Shown piece by piece: positions 51,275-60,984 of a stretch of 64,000 bases of DNA. The DNA lies in NCBI RefSeq assembly GCF_011801125.1, contig NZ_CP046171.1, positions 5,828,001 to 5,892,000 on the forward strand, read 5' to 3'. Position 1 is the first letter of the stretch. Each line of letters starts with the position of its first letter. The notes beneath the pieces are model-generated. The model had not been told where the DNA came from. It ran no database searches and saw only the letters and a list, made by a program, of their open reading frames with translations. Made by a program: the position numbers and the translations under genes. This stretch comes from Nocardia brasiliensis. Its GTDB lineage: Bacteria > Actinomycetota > Actinomycetes > Mycobacteriales > Mycobacteriaceae.

Positions 51275-51379
51275 CGAACTCCGGCGCGGATTAGAAGCAC
51301 GCGGCGCGGAAGGGTTGTCCGGCGCGCGGCGGCACGCGAGAGTGTGTGGCAGTTCGATCGAGACAGCCAGGAGGGTTCG

Positions 51380-52114
51380 ATGGCTTCCGCCGATCAGCCG
51401 CGTTCGGGATCTCAGGCCGTCGAGCGGGCGGTCCACCTGCTGAACTGCTTCGAAGGCGACGACCCCGAGTTCTCGATCAGCGAGCTGGCGCATCTGGCCG
51501 GGGTGCCGGTCAGCACCGGGCATCGCCTCGCCCAGGCGCTGGTCCGCGGCAGGCTGCTCGAACAGGACCCCACCACCGACCGGTACCGGATCGGGCAGGG
51601 CCTGGCCACGCTGGCCCGGCCCGCGCTGAGCAGGCTCGGCATGGATTCGGCCGCACCGCACCTGTACGCGCTCGCCGCGGGCATCAAGATCACGACGAGC
51701 CTCAGCGTCGTCGCAGAACGGGAAGCGCTCACGGTGCTGCAAGCGCGCCCGCCGGTGCACTTCTGTCACCATCAGCTGCCGCCCCCGCGCCAGCCGCTGC
51801 GGTCGAGTGCCGCGGGCCGCGCGCTGCTCGCCCATCTGCCCGCCGCGCCCTATCTCGAAACAGACCTGGATCTGGTGCGGCGCAAGGGTTTCGCGCTCGA
51901 GGAGTTCAAGGGAGAGGACGATCCGATCCGCTCGGTCGCGGTGCCGGTCTTCGGTGCCGACCGCCAGGTGTGGGGCGCGCTCGGGGTGCAGGCCAGAGCG
52001 GCGCGGCTGAACGACGAACTGGTCCGCGAGATACTGCCCGCCATGCGACAGATCGCGGTACGCATCGGCGGCATCGTATCGGCGAGCCCGACCACGGAGA
52101 TGTCCACGCCGTAA
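51380..52114 (+). CDS. IclR-family transcriptional regulator
   Basis: The 244-aa protein has a winged helix at 8-65 (SQAVERAVHLLNCFEGDDPEFSISELAHLAGVPVSTGHRLAQAL) and the IclR effector domain with LRSSAAGRALLAHLP and RSVAVPVFGADRQVWGALGVQ. AGGAGG lies 5 nt before the ATG at 51380, which beats the longer frame. It precedes the sulfur-type importer operon on the same strand and is a candidate regulator of it. Confidence 0.88.
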   Translation: MASADQPRSGSQAVERAVHLLNCFEGDDPEFSISELAHLAGVPVSTGHRLAQALVRGRLLEQDPTTDRYRIGQGLATLARPALSRLGMDSAAPHLYALAAGIKITTSLSVVAEREALTVLQARPPVHFCHHQLPPPRQPLRSSAAGRALLAHLPAAPYLETDLDLVRRKGFALEEFKGEDDPIRSVAVPVFGADRQVWGALGVQARAARLNDELVREILPAMRQIAVRIGGIVSASPTTEMSTP

Positions 52115-52248
52115 TTGAAATCACGGCGATTTTCACAATGTGGAATGCCTGTTGTCTGCCGCCGCGTGCGCCAAGACCATGGAGAACCACGGGAGCCACA
52201 TTCGGTTCACACCACCGGCACGGAAGTCTCGAAGAGTTGATACCCACC

Positions 52249-52311
52249 ATGCTGATCCGCCGCAGGGCGATCGATTTGATGCGGGTGCCGCACGGCATCT
52301 GTCGGCGCTGA
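52249..52311 (+). CDS. 20-codon leader peptide of the sulfur-attenuator type
   Basis: The ORF encodes MLIRRRAIDLMRVPHGICRR and stops at TGA 52309-52311, 49 bp before the binding-protein gene. Actinobacterial sulfur-uptake and cysteine genes are often preceded by such peptides with an early Arg/Asp-Leu-Arg-Val stretch and a Cys near the end. Cysteine-poor conditions are thought to stall the ribosome and raise downstream expression. The peptide supports a sulfur role for the operon. No strong terminator is seen between it and 52360. Confidence 0.75.
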   Translation: MLIRRRAIDLMRVPHGICRR

Positions 52312-52359
52312 TCCCCGCACATTTCTCGCCAGCTCTTTTCTCGCCAAAGGACATCCTCC

Positions 52360-53442
52360 ATGCCCTCGTCCGCTCCCCCGCGGCGTTCCCTTCGCGTGTT
52401 CGCCACCGCTCTCGCCCTGGTCACCAGCGTTTCGGCGCTGACGGGCTGCGGCAGGTCCGAACCGGGTAGTACCGCCGACGGAAAGACCGTGCTCCGCTAT
52501 CAAGGCAGCACCGGTCAGGTCTCCCCCTTCGAATTGGCCGAGGATCTCGGCTATTTCAGCAAGATCGCACTGCGCTGGGAAGGCGACACCACCAGCGGTC
52601 CGGCCAACATTCAAGCCGCGGCGACGAATCAGGTCGAATTCGGTAGCGCGTTCAACGGCGCGGTCGTGAAATTGATCGCGGGCGGTGCGAAAGTCACTTC
52701 GGTCCTGAGCTCCTACGGCTCGGACGAACAATCGTTCAACGGCTATTTCGTGCGCGACGACTCCGGCATCACCTCGGCCCGCGACCTGATCGGCAAGAAG
52801 GTCGCCGTGAACACCCTCGGCGCGCACCACGAGTTCATCACCCGGGAGTGGCTGCATCAACAGGGACTGTCGGACAAGGAGATCGAGCAGGTCGAATTGA
52901 CCGTGGTGCCACCGGCCAGCACCGAGGACGCGCTGCGCAAGGGACAGACCGACGTCGGCACCCTGGGCAGCGTCTTCCGGGAGACCGCGGTCGAGCGTGG
53001 CGGCATCCACCCGCTCTACACCGACAAGGCCATCTACGGCGCGCTCAACTACGGCACCTATGTCTTTCGCGACGACTTCATCGCCAAGAACCCCGAAGCC
53101 GTCAAGGATTTCGTGCAGGGCACCGCACGGGCCACCCGCTGGCTGCAACTCACCCCGCGCGCTGAGGTGCAGGCCCGATTCACCTCGATCATCGACAAAC
53201 GCGGCCGGGCCGAGAACACCGGCCTGATCAAGTACTGGCGCAGCTCCGGGCTCCCGACGCCGGGCGGGGTCATCGCCGAGCGAGAAATCCAGATCTGGAT
53301 CGACTGGCTGGTCCGCAACGGCGAGTTGAAGCAGGGCCGGCTGCGGGCCGCGGATCTGTTCACCAACAAGGACAACCCGTACGCCAACGGAACATACCCG
53401 CCCGAGAGCGGCCCGACCGGCGAGGCGGTGGCCGCGAAATGA
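52360..53442 (+). CDS. ABC transporter substrate-binding lipoprotein (sulfonate/taurine type)
   Basis: The 360-aa protein has a lipobox SALTGC with Cys30 and an NMT1/SsuA-like fold: LRYQGSTGQVSPFELAEDLGYF, GPANIQAAATNQVEFGSAFNGAVVKLIAGGAKV, SARDLIGKKVAVNTLGAHHEF and GTYVFRDDFIAKNPEAVKDFV. It would capture an organosulfur ligand outside the membrane. Its stop overlaps the ATPase start (ATGA). The ligand is inferred from the leader peptide and monooxygenase, not from residues. Confidence 0.88.
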   Translation: MPSSAPPRRSLRVFATALALVTSVSALTGCGRSEPGSTADGKTVLRYQGSTGQVSPFELAEDLGYFSKIALRWEGDTTSGPANIQAAATNQVEFGSAFNGAVVKLIAGGAKVTSVLSSYGSDEQSFNGYFVRDDSGITSARDLIGKKVAVNTLGAHHEFITREWLHQQGLSDKEIEQVELTVVPPASTEDALRKGQTDVGTLGSVFRETAVERGGIHPLYTDKAIYGALNYGTYVFRDDFIAKNPEAVKDFVQGTARATRWLQLTPRAEVQARFTSIIDKRGRAENTGLIKYWRSSGLPTPGGVIAEREIQIWIDWLVRNGELKQGRLRAADLFTNKDNPYANGTYPPESGPTGEAVAAK

Positions 53443-54281
53443 CCGCCAAACTCTCGCTCACCCAGGTACGCAAGCAGTTCCCGATTCGTGGAAAGCGCGA
53501 GGCGTTCACCGCCATCGAGGATATTTCGCTCGAGCTGCACGACGGGGAGTTCCTGGTCTTGGTCGGGCCGAGCGGCTCGGGCAAGTCGACACTGCTCGAT
53601 CTGCTCGGCGGGCTGACCGAGCCGACCTCCGGCGCGATCCTGCTGGACGGCCGACCGATCACCGGGCCAGGGCTCGACCGCGGCATCGTGTTCCAGCAGT
53701 ACGCGCTGCTGCCGTGGCGTACCGCGCGCGGCAACATCGAATTCGGTCTGGAGGCCAAGGGTTTACGCCGCAAGGAGCGGCGTGACGTCGCCGAGCACTA
53801 CTTGGATCTGGTGGGGCTCAACGGTTTCGGTGAACGTTATCCGCACGAGCTGTCCGGAGGCATGAAGCAGCGCGTCGCGATCGCGCGCAGCCTGGCCTTC
53901 GATCCGGAGGTACTGCTGATGGACGAACCGTTCGCCGCGCTCGACGCGCAGACCCGGGAATCGTTGCAGGACGAGCTGTTACGGATCTGGCGCGCCACCG
54001 GCAAGACGGTGCTGTTCATCACGCACGGCATCGACGAGGCCGTCTATCTCGGGCAGCGGGTGGCGGTGCTGACCTCGCGCCCGGGCCGGGTCAAGGCGGT
54101 GGTCGACGTGGCCATCGATCGGAGCTCCGACCACGACATCCGCTCCTCGCAGCGGTTCCGGGACTACCGCCACGAGATCTGGACCCTGTTGCAGAGCGAG
54201 GTGCGGCGCGCGGCCTCGCTGGAACGAGAGTCGTTGTCCGACAGCGCCGAAACACCCACCGAGAGGCTGACCCATGTCTAG
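53439..54281 (+). CDS. ABC transporter ATPase (SsuB/TauB-like)
   Basis: The 280-aa ATPase has Walker A (GPSGSGKSTLLDLL), Q-loop (FQQYALLPWRTA), signature (LSGGMKQR), Walker B (VLLMDEPFAALD) and H-loop (ITHGIDEAVYL), the exact style of sulfonate/nitrate/taurine importers. It overlaps the binding-protein stop by 4 nt and the permease start by 8 nt. Confidence 0.92.
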   Translation: MTAKLSLTQVRKQFPIRGKREAFTAIEDISLELHDGEFLVLVGPSGSGKSTLLDLLGGLTEPTSGAILLDGRPITGPGLDRGIVFQQYALLPWRTARGNIEFGLEAKGLRRKERRDVAEHYLDLVGLNGFGERYPHELSGGMKQRVAIARSLAFDPEVLLMDEPFAALDAQTRESLQDELLRIWRATGKTVLFITHGIDEAVYLGQRVAVLTSRPGRVKAVVDVAIDRSSDHDIRSSQRFRDYRHEIWTLLQSEVRRAASLERESLSDSAETPTERLTHV

Positions 54282-55152
54282 TGCAGTGGATCTGCAGCAG
54301 CGTCCGATCCCGGTACCGGCGAGCCTGCCCGACCCGAAGACGGCCGGTCGGATCCGGGTCACGGGCGCGCAGGCCGCGCGCGGCGTCGGCCGGTTCGTCT
54401 GGCGGGCCGTCAAACCCACCGTGGTGATCGCGCTGTTCCTGCTGCTCTGGCAGTTCGCGCCGACCCTCGGCCTGGTCGACGAGGTGTTCCTGCCACCGTT
54501 CTCGGTGGTCGCGCGGGCTTTTCTGGACCTGGCGGCCAGTGGGGAGCTGTGGACCCACGTCTCGGCCAGCCTGAGCCGCTCGCTGGCAGGCTTCGCCATC
54601 GCCCTTGCGGTGGCGGTCCCGCTCGGCATCGCGATCGCCTGGTACCGGCCGGTCGCCGAGTTCCTCAATCCGGTACTGGAGCTGTTCCGCAATACCGCCG
54701 CGCTGGCGCTGCTGCCGGTGTTCATCCTGATCCTCGGCATCGGCGAGACCTCGAAGGTGGCGCTTGTGGTGTACGCGAGCGCCTTCCCGATCCTGCTGAA
54801 CACCATCACCGGCGTCCGCACGGTGGACCCGCTGCTGGTCAAATCAGCGGTCTCGCTGGGGCTTTCGCCGCTGCGGCTGTTCCAGAAGGTGATCCTGCCC
54901 GCCGCCATACCGTCCATTTTCACGGGGCTGCGCATGGCCGCGGCCAGCTCGATCCTGGTCTTGCTCGCCGCCGAGATGTTCGGTGCCCGAGCCGGACTCG
55001 GCTATCTCATCACCGCGGCGCAACAGAACTTCCAGATCCCGAACATGTACGCGGGCATCATCGCCATCTCGCTGCTCGGCCTCGCCTGCAACGGCCTGCT
55101 CGTCGCCCTCGAACGCCGGTGCTCGCGCTGGCGCGCCGAGCCGAATGCCTGA
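54274..55152 (+). CDS. ABC transporter permease (SsuC/TauC-like)
   Basis: The 292-aa protein has about six membrane helices and the EAA loop of this family (VYASAFPILLNTITGVRTVDPLLVKSAVSLGLSPLRLFQKVILPAA). A ~40-residue cytoplasmic N-terminus precedes helix 1 (VVIALFLLLWQFAPTLG). It completes the importer with the two preceding genes. Confidence 0.9.
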   Translation: MSSAVDLQQRPIPVPASLPDPKTAGRIRVTGAQAARGVGRFVWRAVKPTVVIALFLLLWQFAPTLGLVDEVFLPPFSVVARAFLDLAASGELWTHVSASLSRSLAGFAIALAVAVPLGIAIAWYRPVAEFLNPVLELFRNTAALALLPVFILILGIGETSKVALVVYASAFPILLNTITGVRTVDPLLVKSAVSLGLSPLRLFQKVILPAAIPSIFTGLRMAAASSILVLLAAEMFGARAGLGYLITAAQQNFQIPNMYAGIIAISLLGLACNGLLVALERRCSRWRAEPNA

Positions 55153-55180
55153 CCGTCCCGCACCGACCAAGGAACCCACA

Positions 55181-56521
55181 ATGGCTGGAAAACAGTTTCA
55201 CCTCAACGCCTTTCTGATGGGCGTCGGACATCACGAGGCCGCGTGGCGGCATCCGCGCACCGAGGCGCACCGGGTGCTCGACGTCCGCCATTTCCAGGAG
55301 CTCGGCCGGATCGCCGAGCGCGGCAAACTCGACTCGGTGTTCTTCGCCGACGGACTCGCGGTCGGCCCGCGGATCAAGCGCAACACCCTCGCGGTCTTCG
55401 AGCCGATCACCCTGCTGTCCGCGATCGCCGCGGCCACCACCCACGTGGGGCTGATCGCGACCGCGTCGACCACCTATCACGAGCCGTTCAACCTGGCCCG
55501 CAAGTTCGCCTCGCTCGACCACATCAGCGGTGGCCGCGCCGGGTGGAACATCGTCACCTCGGCGGGCGAGGACGAGGCGTTCAACTTCGGCTACGACGGG
55601 GTGCCCGAGCACGCGCGTCGCTATGAACGGGCGAACGAGTTCGTCGACGTGGTCAACCAGCTGTGGGACAGCTGGGCGCACGACGCGATCGTGCTCGATA
55701 CCGCGGCGGGCGTGTTCGCCGACCCGGACAAGGTGCACACCATCGACTTCGCCGGACCGCGCTTCAAGGTGCGCGGCCCGCTGAACTCACCACGCACCCC
55801 GCAGGGCAGGCCGCTGCTGGTGCAGGCCGGATCCTCGGAGAGCGGAAAGGAATTCGCGGCCCGGCACGCCGAGGCGGTGTTCACCGCGCAGCGCACGCTG
55901 GCCGAGGGCCAGGCGTTCTATCGCGACCTGAAATCGCGGCTGCCGAAGTACGGCCGCGGTGCGGACGAGCTGAAAGTGCTGCCGGGACTGGTGCCGTTCA
56001 TCGCCGACACCGAGGCCGAGGCGCGCGCGCTCGAGCAGGAGTTCACCGAGCTGATCTCACCGGACTACGCGCTGCGCCAGCTGTCCACGATGCTCGGTGT
56101 CGATCTCACCGCGCACGCGCTCGACGCCCCGCTGCCGCCGCTGCCCGCCGAGAGCGAAATCGAAACGCACAAGAGCCGATTCACGCTGGTCAAGGAGCTG
56201 GCGACGAACGAGAACCTGACCGTGCGCCAGCTGATCGGCAAGCTCGGCGGCGGACGCGGGCACCGCACCTTCGCGGGCACGCCCACCCAGATCGCCGACG
56301 AACTGCAGAGCTGGTTCGACAACGGCGCCGCCGACGGGTTCAACATCATGCCGCCGTATCTGCCCGGCGGGCTCACCGACTTCGTCGACCGTGTGGTGCC
56401 GATCCTGCAGGAGCGCGGCCTGTTTCGCACCGACTACACCGCGGACACACTGCGCGGACACTACGGGCTCGGGCCGGTGCCGAGCAGCCACACCGGGCCC
56501 GCTGCCGAAGCGACCGCATGA
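55181..56521 (+). CDS. NtaA/SnaA/DszA-type flavin-dependent monooxygenase
   Basis: The 446-aa LLM-fold enzyme belongs to the FMNH2-dependent NtaA/SnaA/DszA group: KQFHLNAFLMGVGHHEAAWRHP, FFADGLAVGP, FEPITLLSAIAAATTHVGLIATASTTYHEPFNLARKFASLDHISGGRAGWNIVTS and LLVQAGSSESGKEFAARHAEAVF. Members cleave C-S or C-N bonds with reduced FMN. Placed after an SsuABC-like importer and a cysteine leader peptide, it probably releases sulfur from an imported organosulfur compound. The stop overlaps the start of a truncated FAD gene (ATGA). Confidence 0.9.
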   Translation: MAGKQFHLNAFLMGVGHHEAAWRHPRTEAHRVLDVRHFQELGRIAERGKLDSVFFADGLAVGPRIKRNTLAVFEPITLLSAIAAATTHVGLIATASTTYHEPFNLARKFASLDHISGGRAGWNIVTSAGEDEAFNFGYDGVPEHARRYERANEFVDVVNQLWDSWAHDAIVLDTAAGVFADPDKVHTIDFAGPRFKVRGPLNSPRTPQGRPLLVQAGSSESGKEFAARHAEAVFTAQRTLAEGQAFYRDLKSRLPKYGRGADELKVLPGLVPFIADTEAEARALEQEFTELISPDYALRQLSTMLGVDLTAHALDAPLPPLPAESEIETHKSRFTLVKELATNENLTVRQLIGKLGGGRGHRTFAGTPTQIADELQSWFDNGAADGFNIMPPYLPGGLTDFVDRVVPILQERGLFRTDYTADTLRGHYGLGPVPSSHTGPAAEATA

Positions 56522-56733
56522 CGGTCGACGTCCTGGTGCTCGGCGGCGGTCCGGCGGGTACCTGGGCCGCGTTGCAGGCGGCGGCGAGCGGCACCTCGGT
56601 CGCCTTGGCCGACAAGGGTTTCTGTGGGAGCAGCGGGGAGCGGGCGATGGCGAGCCGGGAGGCTGGGCCGCTGGGCGCCGCGTCGCGATCGGCCCCGAGC
56701 TGCCGTGCGGCACGCCGCGCGATGATTGGTTAG
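56518..56733 (+). pseudogene. Truncated FAD-binding oxidoreductase, N-terminal remnant
   Basis: The 71-codon frame starts MTVDVLVLGGGPAGTWAALQAAASG, a perfect dinucleotide-binding Rossmann motif, then VALADKGFCGSSG, the expected second strand of fumarate-reductase-like flavoproteins. After that the sequence is arginine/alanine-rich noise to a stop at 56733. A complete member would run for several hundred residues. The start is still coupled to the monooxygenase stop. I infer a deletion removing most of a third enzyme of this operon. Confidence 0.65.
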
Positions 56734-56764
56734 GTTTGAGGGCAAACATACGAAGGAGAGATCT

Positions 56765-57757
56765 GTGCGCTTCGGCATCTTCATCCCGCAGGGTTGGCGG
56801 CTCGACCTCGTCGGTATCGACCCAGCCGACCAGTGGCGGGTGATGCGGGATCTCGCGCGACGCGCGGACGCCGCCGAACTCTGGGAATCAGTGTGGGTCT
56901 ACGACCACTTCCACACCATCCCGGTGCCCACCGAGGAGGCGACGCACGAGGCGTGGACGCTGATGTCGGCGTTCGCGGCGTCCACCTCGCGGGTGCGGCT
57001 CGGGCAGATGTGTACCGCCATGAGCTACCGCAACCCCGCGTATCTGGCGAAGGTCGCGGCGACAGTGGACCTGATCTCCGGCGGCCGCGCGGAGATGGGC
57101 ATCGGCGGCGGCTGGTACGAACACGAATGGCGCGCCTACGGTTATGGTTTCCCGTCGGCCGGTGAGCGGCTCGGCAGGCTCGACGAGGGCGTGCAGATCT
57201 TCCGCCAGGCGTGGACCACGGGCAAGGCGACGCTGGACGGCAAGTACTATCAGGTCGACGGCGCGATCGTGCAACCGCTTCCGTTGCAGCGCAACGGCAT
57301 CCCGCTGTGGATCGCCGGTGGCGGGGAGAAGAAGACCCTGCGGATCGCGGCGAAGTACGCCCAGTACACCAACTTCAGCGGCGCGCCGGAGGAATTCACG
57401 GCGAAGTCGGAGATCCTGCGCGCGCACTGCGCCGACGTCGGCACCGATTTCGATGCCATCGTGCGCTCCTCGAACTTCAACGCGATCATCGCGAGCACCG
57501 AAACCGAAGTCGAGGAACGTCTTTCGGCGATCCAAGCCAAGATAGCGACCGTGACCGGCGACGATCATGCCAAGAGCTTCGTGGACGGCATGTTCCGCAC
57601 CTCCGCGGCCGTCGGCACCCCCGAACAGGTCGCCGAACGGCTCTCCGCCGTGCGCGAACTCGGCCTCGGCTACGCCATCCTCAACTTCCCCGAGGCCGCC
57701 TACGACACCGCGGGCATCGACCTCTTCGAACGCGAAGTGGCCCCCGCGCTCGCCTGA
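56765..57757 (+). CDS. LLM-class F420-dependent oxidoreductase (TIGR03560-like)
   Basis: The 330-aa TIM-barrel protein reads RFGIFIPQGWRLDLVGIDPADQW, VYDHFHTIPVPTEEATHEAWTLM, LGQMCTAMSYRNPAYLAKVAATVDLISGGRAEMGIGGGWYEHEWRAYGYGFP, which I recognise as the TIGR03560 group of putative F420-dependent enzymes. The GTG at 56765 follows AGGAGAG. It lies 31 bp after the truncated FAD gene and may be part of the sulfur operon or independent. Substrate unknown. Confidence 0.88.
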   Translation: MRFGIFIPQGWRLDLVGIDPADQWRVMRDLARRADAAELWESVWVYDHFHTIPVPTEEATHEAWTLMSAFAASTSRVRLGQMCTAMSYRNPAYLAKVAATVDLISGGRAEMGIGGGWYEHEWRAYGYGFPSAGERLGRLDEGVQIFRQAWTTGKATLDGKYYQVDGAIVQPLPLQRNGIPLWIAGGGEKKTLRIAAKYAQYTNFSGAPEEFTAKSEILRAHCADVGTDFDAIVRSSNFNAIIASTETEVEERLSAIQAKIATVTGDDHAKSFVDGMFRTSAAVGTPEQVAERLSAVRELGLGYAILNFPEAAYDTAGIDLFEREVAPALA

Positions 57758-57775
57758 GCGGATCGGACCGACCGC

Positions 57776-57820
57776 ACGCGAAAGCCCCAGCGCCGTTGGG
57801 CGGCACTGGGGCTTTCGCGT
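57776..57820. terminator. Bidirectional terminator between LLM gene and nrdE
   Basis: A perfect 15-bp inverted repeat ACGCGAAAGCCCCAG / CTGGGGCTTTCGCGT lies between the convergent stops at 57757 and 57847; CTTTCGGGG follows on the plus strand. Confidence 0.75.
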
Positions 57821-57846
57821 CTTTCGGGGTCTTTCGATGCGCGGTC

Positions 57847-60036
57847 CTACAGCATGCAGGACACGCAGCCTTCGACCTCGGTTCCCTCCAGCGCCATTTG
57901 GCGCAGGCGGATGTAGTACAGGGTCTTGATGCCCTTGCGCCAGGCGTAGATCTGGGCGCGGTTGAGATCGCGGGTGGTGACGGTGTCCTTGAAGAACAGG
58001 GTCAGCGACAGGCCCTGGTCCACGTGCTGGGTGGCCGCGGCGTAGGTGTCGATGATCTTCTCGTAGCCGATCTCGTAGGCGTCGTCGTAGTACTCGAGGT
58101 TGTCGTTGTCCAGGTAGGGCGCCGGGTAGTAGACGCGGCCGATCTTGCCTTCCTTGCGGATCTCGATCTTCGACGCCACCGGGTGGATGGAACTGGTGGA
58201 GTGGTTGATGTAGGAGATCGACCCGGTCGGCGGCACCGCCTGCAGGTTCTGGTTGTAGATGCCGTGCTCCATGACCGAGGCCTTCAGCGCCCGCCAGTCG
58301 TCCTGGGTCGGGATGTGCACGCCCGCGTCGGCGAACAGCCGCGCGACCCGTTCGGTCTTGGGCTCCCACACCTGCTCGGTGTACTTGTCGAAGTACTCAC
58401 CGCTGGCGTACTTCGACTCGGGGAAGCCGCCGAAGTAGGTGCCACGCTCCCGCGCGATCAGGTTCGACGCCCGGATCGCGTGGTAGACCACGGTGTAGAA
58501 GTAGATGTTGGTGAAGTCGATGCCCTCCTCGGAGCCGTAGTGCACCCGCTCGCGAGCCAGATATCCGTGCAGGTTCATCTGGCCGAGACCGATCGCGTGG
58601 GACTCGTTGTTGCCCTGCTCGATCGAGGGCACCGAGTAGATGTGCGTCTGATCGGACACGGCGGTGAGCGCCCGGATGGCGGTCTCGATGGTCTGCGCGA
58701 AATCGGGTGAGTCCATCGTCTTCGCGATGTTCAGCGACCCGAGGTTGCACGAGATGTCCTTGCCCACCTTGGCGTAGGACAGATCGTCGTTGAACACCGA
58801 CGGCGTAGAGACCTGCAGGATCTCCGAGCACAGGTTCGAGTGGGTGATCTTGCCCGCGATCGGGTTGGCCCGGTTCACCGTGTCCTCGAACATGATGTAC
58901 GGGTAGCCGGATTCGAACTGCAGCTCGGCGATGGTCTGGAAGAACTCGCGCGCCTTGATCTTCGACTTGCGGATCCGCTTGTCGTCGACCATCTCGTAGT
59001 ACTTCTCGGTGACGTCGATATCGGCGAACGGCTTGCCGTAGATGCGCTCCACGTCGTACGGCGAGAACAGGTACATGTCCTCGTTCTTCTTCGCCAGTTC
59101 GAAGGTGATGTCGGGGATGACCACACCCAGCGAGAGGGTTTTGATGCGGATCTTCTCGTCCGCGTTCTCCCGCTTGGTGTCGAGGAACCGGTAGATGTCG
59201 GGGTGGTGCGCGTGCAGGTACACCGCGCCCGCGCCCTGCCGCGCGCCGAGCTGGTTGGCGTAGGAGAACGAGTCCTCCAGCAGCTTCATGATCGGGATGA
59301 CGCCCGAGCTCTGGTTCTCGATCTTCTTGATCGGCGCGCCGTGCTCACGAATGTTGGTGAGCAGCAGGGCGACACCGCCGCCGCGCTTGGACAGCTGCAG
59401 CGCGGAGTTGATCGAACGCCCGATGGACTCCATGTTGTCCTCGATGCGCAGCAGGAAGCACGACACCGGCTCGCCGCGCTGCTTCTTGCCCGAGTTGAGG
59501 AAGGTCGGGGTGGCCGGCTGGAAGCGACCGTCGATGATCTCGTCGACCAGCTTGCTCGCGAGCACCTCGTCGCCCGCGGCGAGGGTGAGCGCGACCATGC
59601 AGACCCGGTCCTCGAACCGCTCCAGGTAGCGCTTGCCGTCGAAGGTCTTCAGCGTGTACGAGGTGTAGTACTTGAACGCGCCGAGGAAGGTGGGAAACCG
59701 GAACTTCTTCGCGTAGGCCTGCTGGAACAGCTTCTTGATGAACCCGCGGCTGTACTGCTCGAGCACCTCGGGCTCGTAGTAGTTCTCGGCGAGCAGGTAG
59801 TCCAGCTTCTCGTCCAGGTTGTGGAAGAAGACGGTGTTCTGATTGACGTGCTGCAGGAAGTACTGGTGCGCCGCCTCCCGGTCCTTGTCGAACTGGATCT
59901 CACCGTTCGGGCCGTACAGGTTCAGCATCGCATTGAGGGCGTGGTAGTCGAGTACCTCGCCTGTCTCGGCATTGCGGACCGGCGCCTGCTCTAGGCGAGC
60001 TGCTTTTCCGGTCGGTGCTGTCGTCGTTGTTGCCAA
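57847..60036 (-). CDS. nrdE: Class Ib ribonucleotide reductase large subunit
   Basis: The 729-aa catalytic subunit follows M. tuberculosis NrdE closely: [54 protein letters not shown] (active-site region), [74 protein letters not shown], and the C-terminal CVSCML with the CxxC that NrdH reduces. The best start is a TTG at 60036 ([11 protein letters not shown]), overlapping the end of nrdI by 46 bp; no ATG is available near there. The operon order is nrdH-nrdI-nrdE. Confidence 0.96.
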   Translation of the reverse strand: MATTTTAPTGKAARLEQAPVRNAETGEVLDYHALNAMLNLYGPNGEIQFDKDREAAHQYFLQHVNQNTVFFHNLDEKLDYLLAENYYEPEVLEQYSRGFIKKLFQQAYAKKFRFPTFLGAFKYYTSYTLKTFDGKRYLERFEDRVCMVALTLAAGDEVLASKLVDEIIDGRFQPATPTFLNSGKKQRGEPVSCFLLRIEDNMESIGRSINSALQLSKRGGGVALLLTNIREHGAPIKKIENQSSGVIPIMKLLEDSFSYANQLGARQGAGAVYLHAHHPDIYRFLDTKRENADEKIRIKTLSLGVVIPDITFELAKKNEDMYLFSPYDVERIYGKPFADIDVTEKYYEMVDDKRIRKSKIKAREFFQTIAELQFESGYPYIMFEDTVNRANPIAGKITHSNLCSEILQVSTPSVFNDDLSYAKVGKDISCNLGSLNIAKTMDSPDFAQTIETAIRALTAVSDQTHIYSVPSIEQGNNESHAIGLGQMNLHGYLARERVHYGSEEGIDFTNIYFYTVVYHAIRASNLIARERGTYFGGFPESKYASGEYFDKYTEQVWEPKTERVARLFADAGVHIPTQDDWRALKASVMEHGIYNQNLQAVPPTGSISYINHSTSSIHPVASKIEIRKEGKIGRVYYPAPYLDNDNLEYYDDAYEIGYEKIIDTYAAATQHVDQGLSLTLFFKDTVTTRDLNRAQIYAWRKGIKTLYYIRLRQMALEGTEVEGCVSCML

Positions 60037-60506
60037 AACAATCCCAATCCCTCTCGGACGCGCTCGACGTCCTCGGCGGTTCCCATGAGTTCGAAGCGGT
60101 ACAGGTAAGGCACCCCGCACTTACGCGAGATCACCTCACCCGCATAGCAAAAGGTGTCGCCGAAGTTCGTGTTCCCCGCCGCGACCACGCCACGCAGCAG
60201 CGCGCGGTTGTGCGGATCGTTGAGGAACTTGGCGACCTGGCGCGGCACGAAATCCTTGTCGGATCGGTGGCCGCTGATGCTGTTCGGCCGTTGCGCGTCG
60301 AGCACGTGCCGACCGCCCCCGTAGGTGGGGACGATCAGCACGTAGGGCTCCTCGACGCGCAGCGAGTCGGCGGTATGCAAAGGAATGCGAGTCGCCGGGA
60401 TACCCAGCTTCTCGACGAAACGATGCGTGTTCTCCGAGGCGCTGGAGAAGTAGACCAGTGCGCCGGGCTCGGTGCTCGAGCGATCGTCGTTGTCGGACAC
60501 GCTCAC
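59991..60506 (-). CDS. nrdI: NrdI flavodoxin, class Ib RNR cofactor assembly
   Basis: The 171-aa flavoprotein has the NrdI pattern: [20 protein letters not shown] (FMN phosphate loop), [52 protein letters not shown]. It supplies oxidant for assembling the Mn-tyrosyl radical in NrdF. It is 27 bp downstream of nrdH and overlaps nrdE. Confidence 0.95.
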   Translation of the reverse strand: MSVSDNDDRSSTEPGALVYFSSASENTHRFVEKLGIPATRIPLHTADSLRVEEPYVLIVPTYGGGRHVLDAQRPNSISGHRSDKDFVPRQVAKFLNDPHNRALLRGVVAAGNTNFGDTFCYAGEVISRKCGVPYLYRFELMGTAEDVERVREGLGLFWQQRRQHRPEKQLA

Positions 60507-60533
60507 CTCACCTCTGTCGGAGGAACGGCGGCC

Positions 60534-60767
60534 TCAGGCCGCGACGGTCGCGAGCGACTTGATGCGGTCGGGCCGGAAGCCGGACCAGTGATCCTCACCG
60601 GCCACCACGACCGGGGCCTGCAGGTAACCGAGCGCCATGACGTAGTCACGGGCCTCGTCGTTCTCCGAGATGTCGATGACCTCGTACTCCACCCCGGCCT
60701 TGTCGAGGGCCTTGTAGGTGGCATTGCACTGGACGCAAGCGGGCTTGGTGTACACGGTGACGGTCAT
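60534..60767 (-). CDS. nrdH: Glutaredoxin-like NrdH
   Basis: The 77-aa protein starts MTVTVYTKPACVQCNATYKAL with redox site C11-V-Q-C14 and ends GFRPDRIKSLATVAA; WSGFRPD is the NrdH signature. It donates electrons to NrdE and is itself reduced by thioredoxin reductase. It leads the nrdHIE operon. Start ATG at 60767 follows GAGAGGG. Confidence 0.96.
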   Translation of the reverse strand: MTVTVYTKPACVQCNATYKALDKAGVEYEVIDISENDEARDYVMALGYLQAPVVVAGEDHWSGFRPDRIKSLATVAA

Positions 60768-60952
60768 TGAGGTCCCTCTCTCCTTGTGCCTGATCCACAG
60801 CCTGTGATCCGTATGCCGGCCATTTCGGCCGACCTGCAATGCACGATCCGCGTTGCTGCGCAAACTCCTGGATCTGGCCTCGAACCCCCTGCTCAGCCCC
60901 TTCGGGCCGAGGAACGCAAGGCGGGATGTCATGCCGTGTTCCAGTAACGGAG

Positions 60953-60968
60953 ACACTACACCTAGTGG
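60953..60968. promoter_or_regulatory. NrdR-like box 1 upstream of nrdHIE
   Basis: ACACTACACCTAGTGG fits the NrdR pattern with a palindromic CACTA/TAGTG frame. It lies 186 bp before the nrdH start and 32 bp from the second box. Confidence 0.75.
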
Positions 60969-60984
60969 CCGACAGATTCATCCA

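Noticed and set aside
52312..52359. Rho-independent attenuator between the leader peptide and binding-protein gene
   Set aside because: I looked for a stem with a U-tract and found only a short direct repeat TTTCTCGCCA; control may be by Rho or at translation.
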